DNA from: Bacilli bacterium | Lineage (GTDB): Bacteria; Bacillota_I; Bacilli_A; RFN20; CAG-826 | DNA: 40,599 nt | Direction of reading: 5' to 3' | Assembly: GCA_024408235.1 (NCBI GenBank) | Contig: JAKSVF010000016.1 | Location: forward strand, 1 to 40,599 | Shown here: in pieces, positions 33,922-40,599 of the stretch | Layout of the letters: every line of letters begins with the position of its first letter | Position numbering within the stretch: position 1 is the first letter of the stretch | Translations under genes and position numbers: made by a program | The notes under the pieces: generated by a model | Database searches by the model: none | Told to the model about the DNA's origin: nothing | Seen by the model: the letters and a program-made list of their open reading frames with translations, nothing else

Positions 33922-36498
33922 TTATAATGAGGCAAGTTTTTCTTCTATAGAAGAAAGAAGTTTTCTATTTTTTTCAAGTTTCTCAGTTTCGAGGGCAAGT
34001 TTCTCTTTTGGAGCCTTGGAAACGAAGCCTGGATTTGAGAGCATCTTCTCACCGCGGGCAACTTCTCCTATGAGTTTTTCTTTCTCTTTGAGGAGTTTTG
34101 CTTTAAGCGCTTCCTTATCGATATCTTCTTCCACTATCATCTCGCACCCATCGTAAATGAATGGGTTTCCTGAGAGGGATTCCTTGGTGATGTTGATGGA
34201 GTTAGCAAATGCGAATCTAGCAAGGTATTCAGCTGCGCCTTTGAATGGTTCTTTTGGAGAAATGTTGAGGTTGACCTTTGCGTTTGGAGCAACTCCGTTT
34301 GTCGCCTTGTAGTTACGGATGTCTTTGATCATATTCTCTAAGATTGCCACCGCTTTAACCGCTTTAGCGTTCAAGTAAGCTTTGTCATATTCTGGGTAGC
34401 TTTCGAGCATGATGGATTCAAGGTGCTCAGGGAGTGAGCAATATAATTCTTCAGCGATGAATGGCGAATATGGGTAAATCATGAGGATGATGCTCTTCAT
34501 GACGTAGAAGAGTGTGTCCTTTGTTGCCTTTGATTCGCCTTTCTGAAGAGCAATCTTGCTCATCTCGAGGTATGAAGAGCAGAAATCGTCATAGACGAAA
34601 TCGTATAAGGCTGTGGCAGCCTGACCGAACTGGAAGGCGTCCATAGACTTGGTTACTGACTTGATTGTTCTCTCGAGCTTATCGAGGATTGCAGCGTCAA
34701 TTGGAGTTAATTCCTTCTTGTTTGGCTTTGATGGCTTATAGTCCTCGCCAAGCGTCATTTCGACGTATCTGCAAGCGTTCCAAATCTTGTTTAAGTAAGC
34801 GGCTGTAGACTGGACTTTGGATTCGACATATCTCTCGTCTAATCCTGGAGCGGAGTTTGTCGTGATGAAAAGACGCAATGCATCAACGCCGTATTTTTCG
34901 ATGACATCCATTGGGTCAACGCCGTTTCCGAGCGATTTAGACATTTTTCTTCCTAATTCATCTCTAATTAATCCATGGATTAAAACTTGGTTGAAAGGTC
35001 TCTTTCCTGTGAAATGCAAGGATTGGAAGACCATACGTGAGACCCAGAAGAAGATGATGTCATAGCCCGTGACTAAGACGCTTGTCGGGAAGTATCTATC
35101 GAAGTCTTCTGTTGATTCTGGCCAACCCATAGTGGCGAATGGCCATAAGCCTGATGAGAACCATGTATCGAGGACGTCTTCATCCTGACGGTATAAGTTC
35201 ATATCTGGCTCTTTTTCGGAAACCAAGATCTCTCCTGTTTCTATGTTGTAGTATGCAGGTATTCTATGACCCCACCACAACTGACGTGAGATGCACCAAT
35301 CATCGACTTCTCTCATCCATCTTAAGAGAACATTTTCAAATCTCTTAGGAACGAATTCGACTTTGGTGTCTGGGTTCTTCTGATTTTCAAGGAGTCTCTC
35401 TGCGAGTGGCTTCATCTTGACGAACCACTGCTTTGATAGCATTGGCTCAACAACAGCGCCGGATCTTTCTGAGTGGCCAACTGAGTGAACCATCTTCTCT
35501 ATCTTGCACAAGTGACCGTTATTCTTGATGTCTTCAACAAGAGCCTTACGGCATTCGTATCTATCCATACCTTCGTATTTTCCGCCTAAGTGATTGACGT
35601 GAGCGGTCTCATCAAGAACTTTAATTAGAGGGAATCCATACTTCTTTGCTAAAGCAAAGTCATTAGGGTCGTGAGCTGGTGTGCACTTCATGGCGCCGGT
35701 ACCGAATTCGATATCGACATAAGAGTCCGCCATGATTGGCAATGGATCTCCGTTTGCTGGGTTGATCGCATTCTTACCGACTAAGTGTTTGTATCTTTCG
35801 TCTTTAGGGTTAACGAAAACCGCGGTGTCTCCGAACATCGTTTCTGGACGGGTTGTTGCAACGATTAATCTCTCGTCCGTTCCTTCGACATCGTAATAGA
35901 AATAGAAGAATTCGCCCTCATCATCCGAGTGAATAACTTCGATATTTGACAAAGCTGTTCTTAAGACAGGGTCCCAGTTGATGATTTTCTCACCCTGATA
36001 GATTAAGCCTTCGTTATAAAGGGTGACGAAAACATGCTTAACTGCGTTATTAAGCCCTTCGTCTAAAGTGAATCTCTCGCGGGTGTAGTCAACTGATAAA
36101 CCCATAGCGCCCCACTGGCTGTGGATTGTGGATGCATACTCATTTTTCCACTCCCAAGCCTTCTCGAGGAACTTCTCACGGCCTAAATCGTATCTTGAGA
36201 TGCCCTGCTTGCGGAGTTTCTCTTCGACCTTAGCCTGTGTTGCGATACCTGCGTGATCGCATCCAGGGATCCAAAGAACATCGTATCCCCTTAATCTCTT
36301 ATAGCGGCAGATGATATCCTCAAGCGTGGTATCCATCGCATGGCCTAAATGTAATTTACCTGTGACATTAGGTGGCGGAATAACCATGGAGAAAGGTGGC
36401 TTTGATTTATCCTTTCCTCCGATGAAGTATCCGTTATCGACCCATTTGTCATACTTTCCTTCTTCAACTTGTTTGTGATCATAATTCTTCTCTAGCAT
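33922..36498 (-). CDS. valS: Valyl-tRNA synthetase
   Basis: Class I synthetase, 858 residues, charges tRNA-Val. The HIGH motif is PPPNVTGKLHLGHAMD (about 40-55), the editing domain lies at about 190-340 (TTRPETMFGDTAV), KMSKS is in GRKMSKSLGNGVDP (about 525), and a C-terminal coiled coil (about 800-858) is rich in Lys/Glu. The start ATG at 36498 follows GGGGAGG. It is controlled by a T-box upstream. The length is normal for bacterial ValRS. Confidence 0.98.
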   Translation of the reverse strand: MLEKNYDHKQVEEGKYDKWVDNGYFIGGKDKSKPPFSMVIPPPNVTGKLHLGHAMDTTLEDIICRYKRLRGYDVLWIPGCDHAGIATQAKVEEKLRKQGISRYDLGREKFLEKAWEWKNEYASTIHSQWGAMGLSVDYTRERFTLDEGLNNAVKHVFVTLYNEGLIYQGEKIINWDPVLRTALSNIEVIHSDDEGEFFYFYYDVEGTDERLIVATTRPETMFGDTAVFVNPKDERYKHLVGKNAINPANGDPLPIMADSYVDIEFGTGAMKCTPAHDPNDFALAKKYGFPLIKVLDETAHVNHLGGKYEGMDRYECRKALVEDIKNNGHLCKIEKMVHSVGHSERSGAVVEPMLSKQWFVKMKPLAERLLENQKNPDTKVEFVPKRFENVLLRWMREVDDWCISRQLWWGHRIPAYYNIETGEILVSEKEPDMNLYRQDEDVLDTWFSSGLWPFATMGWPESTEDFDRYFPTSVLVTGYDIIFFWVSRMVFQSLHFTGKRPFNQVLIHGLIRDELGRKMSKSLGNGVDPMDVIEKYGVDALRLFITTNSAPGLDERYVESKVQSTAAYLNKIWNACRYVEMTLGEDYKPSKPNKKELTPIDAAILDKLERTIKSVTKSMDAFQFGQAATALYDFVYDDFCSSYLEMSKIALQKGESKATKDTLFYVMKSIILMIYPYSPFIAEELYCSLPEHLESIMLESYPEYDKAYLNAKAVKAVAILENMIKDIRNYKATNGVAPNAKVNLNISPKEPFKGAAEYLARFAFANSINITKESLSGNPFIYDGCEMIVEEDIDKEALKAKLLKEKEKLIGEVARGEKMLSNPGFVSKAPKEKLALETEKLEKNRKLLSSIEEKLASL

Positions 36499-36517
36499 GA
36501 TCTACCTCCCCGGCATA

Positions 36518-36716
36518 TAAAAAGCCGCATCCAACATAGGGACGCGGCGCGTGGTACCACCCTAATTCTCTAAACCTATAGGTCTTGAGCACTCTTGTAG
36601 CTGTTCGTAGCTATACGGTCAATTTCTCTGAAGCGACTCATGCCACCTTTCCCTACCGCACTTTCACCTTACACGGTTCTCTTTTAAGGAAGTATTGACA
36701 ATCCCTCTTCTTGACG
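36518..36716 (-). promoter_or_regulatory. T-box riboswitch of valS
   Basis: On the minus strand the T-box core AGGGTGGTACCACG (36550-36563) is followed by the terminator arms GCCGCGTCC and GGATGCGGC (nine pairs, one G-U) and TTTTT (36518-36548). The TGGT in the core would pair with an ACCA tRNA end, as in tRNA-Val. About 150 bases of stem I and linker precede it. Uncharged tRNA-Val would favour readthrough into valS. I could not assign the specifier codon with certainty. Confidence 0.9.
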
Positions 36717-36722
36717 AAACAA

Positions 36723-36751
36723 ATGATAGATTAATAAATTAATAACTTCAA
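36723..36751 (-). promoter_or_regulatory. valS/T-box promoter
   Basis: The minus strand has TTGAAG (36746-36751), 17 bases, TATCAT (36723-36728), just upstream of the T-box RNA. It lies within 35 bases of the end of the phosphodiesterase gene. Confidence 0.65.
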
Positions 36752-36757
36752 TTGTTT

Positions 36758-37864
36758 TTACTCGTGAGTGCCATACAAAGATAAGCAGATGGTCATCTCC
36801 ATATCGCTTCTCCCTGCATGGTTGCCTTTTTTCGTGTTCTTCATCGGATGGCCTTTGTAGTCGTTGCTGTTGCAGATGATCGAATTGTCGAGGCTTATGC
36901 CGATGTAATGGCCGACGAATTCATTAATTCTTGGGTTAGGAACGCCTTTACCAAAATATTGTTGTTCAAGAGCCACTCTTCCAGGCATCAAATCGAAGTG
37001 TTCCCCATAATACTTTTGGAACAGGTATTTGAATTCGTTTCTATGGCCTTCTTTAGTGAAGAATGTTGGAGTTCTGCCCTCAATGCTTACTGGTTTAGCG
37101 AGGGTTGAAGCTAAGTCCGGATGGTCTGCGATGTCGAGATAGTTCTCAATATCGATGAGTCCGTGATCAGCGATGGTTAAACACAAAACGTCAGGGTTCT
37201 CTTTTTGGAACTTCTTTAAGAAGTTTTTAAGTTTCCAAAGCAAAACACCAACTCTGAAGGACTTGGTTCCATAAGAATGAAGAGAATGGTCAGGCTCTGG
37301 CCAATAGAAATACAAGAATTCACCGCCATTTTCAAAGAATGAGTGAGTCTTTTTCAGAGCTTCTCTTAAATTCTTTGGGCCATCAACCATAACTGGGTGA
37401 TGCTGCATTATCTTGGCCTTAACCCCCGCTCTTCCAAGAAGGGTGTCAAGATGGGTTACGGGGCAGATTGTCTCCATGTAATTTGGGGGCAGTTGTTCCT
37501 GAGTTACCGCAAGTCTATTCCTGAAAGGCTCAAATGTTGCGTTGTATTCGTCCGACTGGAGAGTCCAGCCAAGGAATCCCGTCTCAACTGGGTATTTCCC
37601 GGTGGTGATTGATGTTGTGCACGCGACTGTGGTAGCAGGGTTTAAACTAGAGATTGACATGAACTTGTTCTCAAGGAAATATTTGCAAGCAAACGGATGC
37701 CTCTCCATGACGAGTTCCCCTGCTCCATCAAATAAGAACAAAGCGATTTTCTTATGACCCTTTAAAGCCTCTTCAAGCTCAGGAATAGTGTCGTGAAAAG
37801 TCTCTGCTCCGTAGTGCTTGAGTATCGTATTTGATAGGTTTACAAGGTCGTAGCGCATTTTCAT
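36758..37864 (-). CDS. Alkaline-phosphatase-superfamily phosphodiesterase/nucleotide pyrophosphatase-like
   Basis: The 368 residues (from the ATG at 37864) carry two-metal alkaline phosphatase motifs: LFLFDGAGE (about 42), the nucleophile Thr in NPATTVACTTSITTGKYPVETG (about 75-95), WPEPDHSLHSYG (about 190), IADHGL (about 233) and GNHAGRSDME (about 350). This fits type I phosphodiesterases and nucleotide pyrophosphatases. There is no signal peptide, so it is cytoplasmic. There is no SD; a TATTCT box ends eight bases before the ATG, so a leaderless transcript is likely. An alternative ATG at 37885 lies upstream of that -10 box. The substrate is unknown. It lies between engB and valS. Confidence 0.85.
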   Translation of the reverse strand: MKMRYDLVNLSNTILKHYGAETFHDTIPELEEALKGHKKIALFLFDGAGELVMERHPFACKYFLENKFMSISSLNPATTVACTTSITTGKYPVETGFLGWTLQSDEYNATFEPFRNRLAVTQEQLPPNYMETICPVTHLDTLLGRAGVKAKIMQHHPVMVDGPKNLREALKKTHSFFENGGEFLYFYWPEPDHSLHSYGTKSFRVGVLLWKLKNFLKKFQKENPDVLCLTIADHGLIDIENYLDIADHPDLASTLAKPVSIEGRTPTFFTKEGHRNEFKYLFQKYYGEHFDLMPGRVALEQQYFGKGVPNPRINEFVGHYIGISLDNSIICNSNDYKGHPMKNTKKGNHAGRSDMEMTICLSLYGTHE

Positions 37865-37872
37865 AGCCGAGT

Positions 37873-37901
37873 AGAATAGATACATTTGACTTGCTTTACA
37901 A
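37873..37901 (-). promoter_or_regulatory. Promoter of the phosphodiesterase gene
   Basis: The minus strand has TTGTAA (37896-37901), 17 bases, TATTCT (37873-37878), placing transcription start close to the ATG at 37864. Confidence 0.6.
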
Positions 37902-37924
37902 GAAAAATCACTATTTTGAGATTT

Positions 37925-37947
37925 AAAAAGCCCTCTTGCGAGAGCTT
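37925..37947 (-). terminator. Terminator after engB
   Basis: On the minus strand AGCTCTC pairs with GAGGGCT around a GCAA tetraloop, followed by TTTTTAAAT, just after the engB stop. Confidence 0.85.
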
Positions 37948-37951
37948 ATGG

Positions 37952-38512
37952 TTACAAGAGTTGAGCAATCATCGACCTAAGTTCATCGATTCTAGGTCCA
38001 TTTTTGGAGAAGAACACCTTATCAATACCCGTTTGTTCCGCTAATTTCCTGCATCTAGCCTGATCAGATTGCTTAGATTGGTCACATTTGGTGAAAACTA
38101 GAATCGTAGGGATGTCTTTCTCGGCTAAATAGTTGAGGATATCGACATCATCTTCGTTAGGGTCTCTCCTTGAGTCAAGAAGCATTACGCAACCTGCAAG
38201 TTGAGGATTGTCGAAATAATTTTCCATCATCTTCGAGAAGTTGCTGTCTTCCTTATTTCCGTATAAGGTGAAACCGTATCCAGGAGAATCTACTAAATAG
38301 AACTTTTTATCCACTATAAAATAGTTCAAAAGTTTAGTCTTTCCTGCGTTCTTCGAAGAATAGGCGATCTTCTGCCCGCAAAGAGAATTGATGAGGGTAG
38401 ATTTACCGACGTTTGAGCGGCCGAGGAACACCACTTCTTTGAGATTGTCCCTTGGACGCATCGAGTATTCCGGGGCAGAGATTATGTATTTGACGCTTCT
38501 GAAATTTATCAT
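37952..38512 (-). CDS. engB: Ribosome biogenesis GTPase EngB (YsxC)
   Basis: GTPase needed for 50S assembly; 186 residues. G1 is GRSNVGKST (about 31-39), G3 DSPGYGF (about 74-80), G4 TKCD (about 140-143), and the start MINFRSVKYIISAPEYS is typical. The start ATG at 38512 has no SD; TATAAT (38521-38526 on the minus strand) ends eight bases before it, pointing to a leaderless transcript. It ends at a good terminator, so it is monocistronic. In Bacillus engB lies beside lonA upstream of valS, and here the phosphodiesterase is between. Confidence 0.97.
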   Translation of the reverse strand: MINFRSVKYIISAPEYSMRPRDNLKEVVFLGRSNVGKSTLINSLCGQKIAYSSKNAGKTKLLNYFIVDKKFYLVDSPGYGFTLYGNKEDSNFSKMMENYFDNPQLAGCVMLLDSRRDPNEDDVDILNYLAEKDIPTILVFTKCDQSKQSDQARCRKLAEQTGIDKVFFSKNGPRIDELRSMIAQLL

Positions 38513-38520
38513 ACGAAAAG

Positions 38521-38526
38521 ATTATA
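38521..38526 (-). promoter_or_regulatory. -10 box of engB, leaderless geometry
   Basis: TATAAT on the minus strand, eight bases before the engB ATG, with no SD in between and no clear -35 at the usual distance. Confidence 0.55.
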
Positions 38527-38655
38527 CACTAAGATGTATGCTAAAAAGTGTCATTGTTTGTATTTGAATGGAACAATCAGAAAAAAATATGAAAATGGCC
38601 ATCTCATTAGCAGTCATGAATTGTTAAAAAGAAGGCCGTGCTGTTCAACTCTTAA

Positions 38656-39012
38656 TCAATACTTGAAATGTGGGTTGATATCAAACTTCAACTCAGCATC
38701 GTTCAGAATGTCGCGATACTCTATAACTTTTCTCGCTTTCCCGCTCATTACAACGCCGTTTGTTTTTATCAAAGTGCTGCATTCTATAAAGTTTTTCCCC
38801 GTTATTTTTGAAAGAGCAGACAATTTTCTTTTCGAAGGAACATTACCATCTATAAGTGTAATTGAATAAACCGTCTGATCCAAATCAATAGGTTCAAAAT
38901 CAGTTGTGGCAACACTCCATCCGCACTTCGAACAAATGTATGTTAATGCGCTGCCTTCTCTTTTTTCTTCCAGCGCCGCGGAACATTCCGGGCATTTATC
39001 TGTTATTACCAT
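38656..39012 (-). CDS. Zinc-ribbon protein with L7/L12-C-terminal-like domain
   Basis: The 118 residues begin with a zinc ribbon (CPEC at 7-10 and CSKC at 27-30). Residues about 50-118 resemble the C-terminal domain of ribosomal L7/L12 (SKRKLSALSKITGKNFIECSTLIKTN, then a helix-strand end DILNDAELKFDI). Such domains are found in small proteins unrelated to the ribosomal stalk. The SD (AGGAGG) is strong and the gene overlaps the preceding one by 17 bases. It ends the DUF4417 cassette. The function is unknown. The 143 bases that follow, up to engB, hold no gene. Confidence 0.6.
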   Translation of the reverse strand: MVITDKCPECSAALEEKREGSALTYICSKCGWSVATTDFEPIDLDQTVYSITLIDGNVPSKRKLSALSKITGKNFIECSTLIKTNGVVMSGKARKVIEYRDILNDAELKFDINPHFKY

Positions 39013-39478
39013 GTTTCACACCTCCTGGTATAAATTTCATGAATTCGCCTTTGTCGGTATTATAACGGTCCGAAGAAACATACATGTGACCATTTGGCAA
39101 CGCCCACAAACGTTTTGTCGGGGCGAAGACCACTTTGCCAAGCGAATTTGCAAGATGTTGCGCAAAGCCTTCTGAAGAGGAACCTGTCGAGCAGGAAAGA
39201 AGACGAATACCCTTTGATTTTTTAAAGGCTGGGTACTTCTTGATGAGTCTTCCGGCCTCTCTAGAATTGAGGCATATTGTCTTCCCTCCGCTCTCTATTT
39301 CAATAATATACGCCGATCCGTGCGCAACGACATCAATGAGTCCATCAGGGTCAACGTCTTTTCTTCTAGAAGCGTTTCTCGCGAAATCTGCTTTTCTCCC
39401 GTTACCCATGAACGAAATATCTCCAACTCTAGCACCTCTCATAGCATGAGGTTCAAACAAAGGACTATTCCCTTTCAT
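38996..39478 (-). CDS. Small protein with caspase-fold-like His/Cys motifs
   Basis: The 160 residues contain IDVVAHGSAYI (His53) and IRLLSCSTGSSSEGFAQHLANSLG (Cys96), followed by VVFAPTKRLWALPNG and GEFMKFIPGG. The His-Gly and later Cys at strand ends look like clan CD cysteine proteases (caspase, CHAT, peptidase C80), and similar SCxTG...FAQ..A..L...V.APT stretches occur at the C-terminal end of large polymorphic toxin-type proteins. Here the domain stands alone with a basic N-terminus. There is no signal peptide. It is in an operon with the DUF4417-like gene upstream (14-base overlap) and the zinc-ribbon gene downstream. Activity is inferred only. Confidence 0.5.
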   Translation of the reverse strand: MKGNSPLFEPHAMRGARVGDISFMGNGRKADFARNASRRKDVDPDGLIDVVAHGSAYIIEIESGGKTICLNSREAGRLIKKYPAFKKSKGIRLLSCSTGSSSEGFAQHLANSLGKVVFAPTKRLWALPNGHMYVSSDRYNTDKGEFMKFIPGGVKHGNNR

Positions 39479-40172
39479 CGGTTTTATCCTTTCTGAGAGC
39501 TTTTATTCTGCTCTTGTTGTTCTCTTTCATTGTATATGAATCAAATTGATAAATGGGTATATCTTTCATTACAACATAGGAGAAGATTTCATTAGTCGCA
39601 GGACCATAAACAACAATCCCAGACGGTTCAAGCGTATTAACTATTCGCATTACTTGTTCCGCGAAGATAAAACGATTCTTCAATCGATGCGTGAACCCGT
39701 GCGTGCCAATCGCTATGAGGGTGTGTTTCGGAAACGCTTCTACACATGAGAGCGTTCTGTTATCTCCCAATCGAACATTTGGTATAACCCTTATTCCTTG
39801 AGTACCGTAAAAATAGGTAATGGCAAGATTTAGATAAATTTGGCTCTTTTGAACACAGAGAGGCATATTATCGTAGGGACTCGGATCTATCCCGACAACA
39901 AGATCATATTTCTTTAATCTCTCTATATACCCCTTAGGGTTGTTCAAGATCGGATTGAAACCAATGTCATTACAATAGAAGCATATTCCAGTTGAGGAAG
40001 GATTTTTAACATCTTTCCTCCTGTCCCATTGAATCATTTCCTTTGGTGGCTTTGTGGAAACCATCCATTTTTCTATAATTGGAAACTCGTCAGTCTTTGT
40101 GCGCCTCGCGCCATAAATCAAATATGCCAGATAGAGATCCCTGACATACGGTGTTTTTGTCTTTTTAATCAA
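39465..40172 (-). CDS. DUF4417-like protein
   Basis: The 235 residues fit the DUF4417 pattern: a central VVGIDPSPYDNMPLCVQKSQIYLNLAITYFYGTQGIRVIPNVRLGDNRT stretch (about 93-141), IAIGTHGFTHR (about 153) and SGIVVYGPAT (about 184). DUF4417 genes are common in phages, plasmids and integrative elements, and their function is not known. The start appears to be a TTG at 40172 (an in-frame stop lies directly upstream; the SD AAAGGA is nine bases away). The C-terminus is basic. It leads the three-gene accessory cassette. Confidence 0.6.
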   Translation of the reverse strand: MIKKTKTPYVRDLYLAYLIYGARRTKTDEFPIIEKWMVSTKPPKEMIQWDRRKDVKNPSSTGICFYCNDIGFNPILNNPKGYIERLKKYDLVVGIDPSPYDNMPLCVQKSQIYLNLAITYFYGTQGIRVIPNVRLGDNRTLSCVEAFPKHTLIAIGTHGFTHRLKNRFIFAEQVMRIVNTLEPSGIVVYGPATNEIFSYVVMKDIPIYQFDSYTMKENNKSRIKALRKDKTDERE

Positions 40173-40215
40173 TTAGCATTATCCTTTCCGCACTTATTAC
40201 GTGCCAATAGAGATT

Positions 40216-40260
40216 GGACATGCTACTATTACATCGCTCTCGACGTGCTTCAGCATGTCC
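40216..40260. repeat. Nine-base inverted repeat with 27-base loop
   Basis: GGACATGCT (40216-40224) and AGCATGTCC (40252-40260) are exact complements. It stands directly before a strong plus-strand terminator and upstream of the DUF4417 gene. It could be the body of a small RNA or a recognition site. Confidence 0.7.
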
Positions 40261-40262
40261 GC

Positions 40263-40293
40263 ATCACGATTGTTCCTGCAATCGTGATTTTTT
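40263..40293 (+). terminator. Strong plus-strand terminator
   Basis: ATCACGATTG and CAATCGTGAT (ten perfect pairs, loop TTCCTG) are followed by TTTTTT. No plus-strand gene ends just upstream, so it may end a small RNA that includes the inverted repeat at 40216-40260. Confidence 0.8.
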
Positions 40294-40310
40294 ATTTCTA
40301 TGATGTTCTT

Positions 40311-40325
40311 TTAAATGGTAATCAT
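40311..40325 (-). other. Four-codon ORF behind a strong SD
   Basis: On the minus strand AAAGGAGGG precedes ATG ATT ACC ATT TAA. A leader peptide or the stump of a lost gene are possible. The rest of 40294-40500 shows no gene or clear motif. Confidence 0.25.
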
Positions 40326-40503
40326 CTTTAACACCCTCCTTTCGGTGGATAAATTAATGCAATCCTAAAACGCATTCTAAAATAGAAAGAAGAAAAAGAT
40401 ATGATGAAATCTGCATTATTTGACAGTGTATAAGAAATCAATATTTGCTCTTTTATTTCTCGAAAAAATGGATTCTGAAAAATAGGTAAGAAATATATTA
40501 GAT

Positions 40504-40596
40504 ATGGCAAGTTACAACATTCAAGCGCTAAGAAATATTGCCCTAATGGGGAGTGCTGAAAGCGAGGGTAAAGTAAAAACCTCATCCAAGAGTTAA
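40504..40596 (+). pseudogene. Possible EF-G-like N-terminal remnant
   Basis: An ATG with AGGTAAG about 12 bases upstream opens MASYNIQALRNIALMGSAES, reminiscent of the first strand and P-loop of EF-G-like translational GTPases (RNIALxGxxxxGKT). It then continues EGKVKTSSKS and stops at TAA TAG, the last six bases of the window. The loop is one residue too long for GxxxxGK, and the Thr/Ser after Lys is missing. It is either a broken fusA-like gene or a short chance ORF. Confidence 0.3.
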
Positions 40597-40599
40597 TAG

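Noticed and set aside
38534..38869. 111-residue plus-strand frame near engB
   Set aside because: Most of it is antisense to the zinc-ribbon gene, which has a strong SD and recognisable zinc motifs.
40328..40585. 85-residue minus-strand hydrophobic frame at the right end
   Set aside because: It has no SD or recognisable family, and is AT-rich with a composition expected of noncoding sequence.
1..40599. CRISPR array, tRNA genes, insertion sequence or phage genes
   Set aside because: I saw no regularly spaced repeats, no tRNA-like cloverleaf, and no transposase or integrase motifs; DUF4417 alone does not show a phage.
1..40599. Mycoplasma-type reading of TGA as Trp
   Set aside because: TGA ends rhaB and cdd at the expected lengths, and Trp residues are encoded by TGG.

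Overview
The window is a gene-dense stretch of a low-complexity Bacilli/Erysipelotrichia-type genome (a Firmicute close to the Mollicute branch). Supporting signs are SD sequences of the AAGGAGG type, sigma-A promoters, a T-box, CIRCE operators, a Prp-type L27 pre-sequence and a single-chain glyS. TGA is a normal stop (for example rhaB and cdd), so this is code 11, not the Mycoplasma code. Spore genes that sit beside these genes in Bacillus are absent (nothing like spo0B, spoIVF, gpr or spoIIP), which suggests a non-spore-forming, reduced, probably host-associated anaerobe. That last point is inference.

The backbone is a compressed copy of one Bacillus chromosome arc. Reading the minus strand from right to left: engB, a phosphodiesterase, T-box/valS, a small peptide gene, radC, rplU-prp-rpmA, a Fic-like protein, a membrane protein, hemW, a lipoprotein, hrcA-grpE-dnaK-dnaJ, a TM2/zinc-ribbon protein, rsmE, mtaB, rpmF, then rpsU, a C39-peptidase membrane protein, ybeY-cdd-era-recO, glyS-dnaG-rpoD-trmK. 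These genes serve translation, RNA modification, ribosome assembly, replication initiation, chaperones and basal transcription.

Three accessory blocks interrupt it. (1) At 8944-16688 there is a rhamnose island: deoC and a DeoR-type regulator on the minus strand, divergent from a rhaB-rhaA-rhaD-GH78 rhamnosidase operon. It encodes release of L-rhamnose inside the cell and its conversion to DHAP plus L-lactaldehyde, but no transporter. (2) At 16746-18354 there is a coiled-coil surface lipoprotein whose promoter spacer carries eight TA repeats, a layout suited to phase variation. (3) At 38656-40172 there is a three-gene minus-strand cassette: a DUF4417-like protein, a possible caspase-fold domain and a zinc-ribbon/L7L12-like protein. 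It is followed by a gene-poor end with strong hairpins and a possible EF-G-like remnant.

The most unusual signal is a possible split peptide-processing system. One part is a 61-residue peptide (33679-33864) whose N-terminus fits the double-glycine leader pattern position by position. The other is a C39 peptidase fused to an ABC-type membrane domain but with no ATPase (7379-8560). The peptide gene lies under a hairpin that looks like the valS terminator and also masks its ribosome binding site. Several genes (ybeY, C39, Fic-like, engB, phosphodiesterase) have -10 boxes 5-8 bases before the start codon and no SD, suggesting leaderless transcripts.
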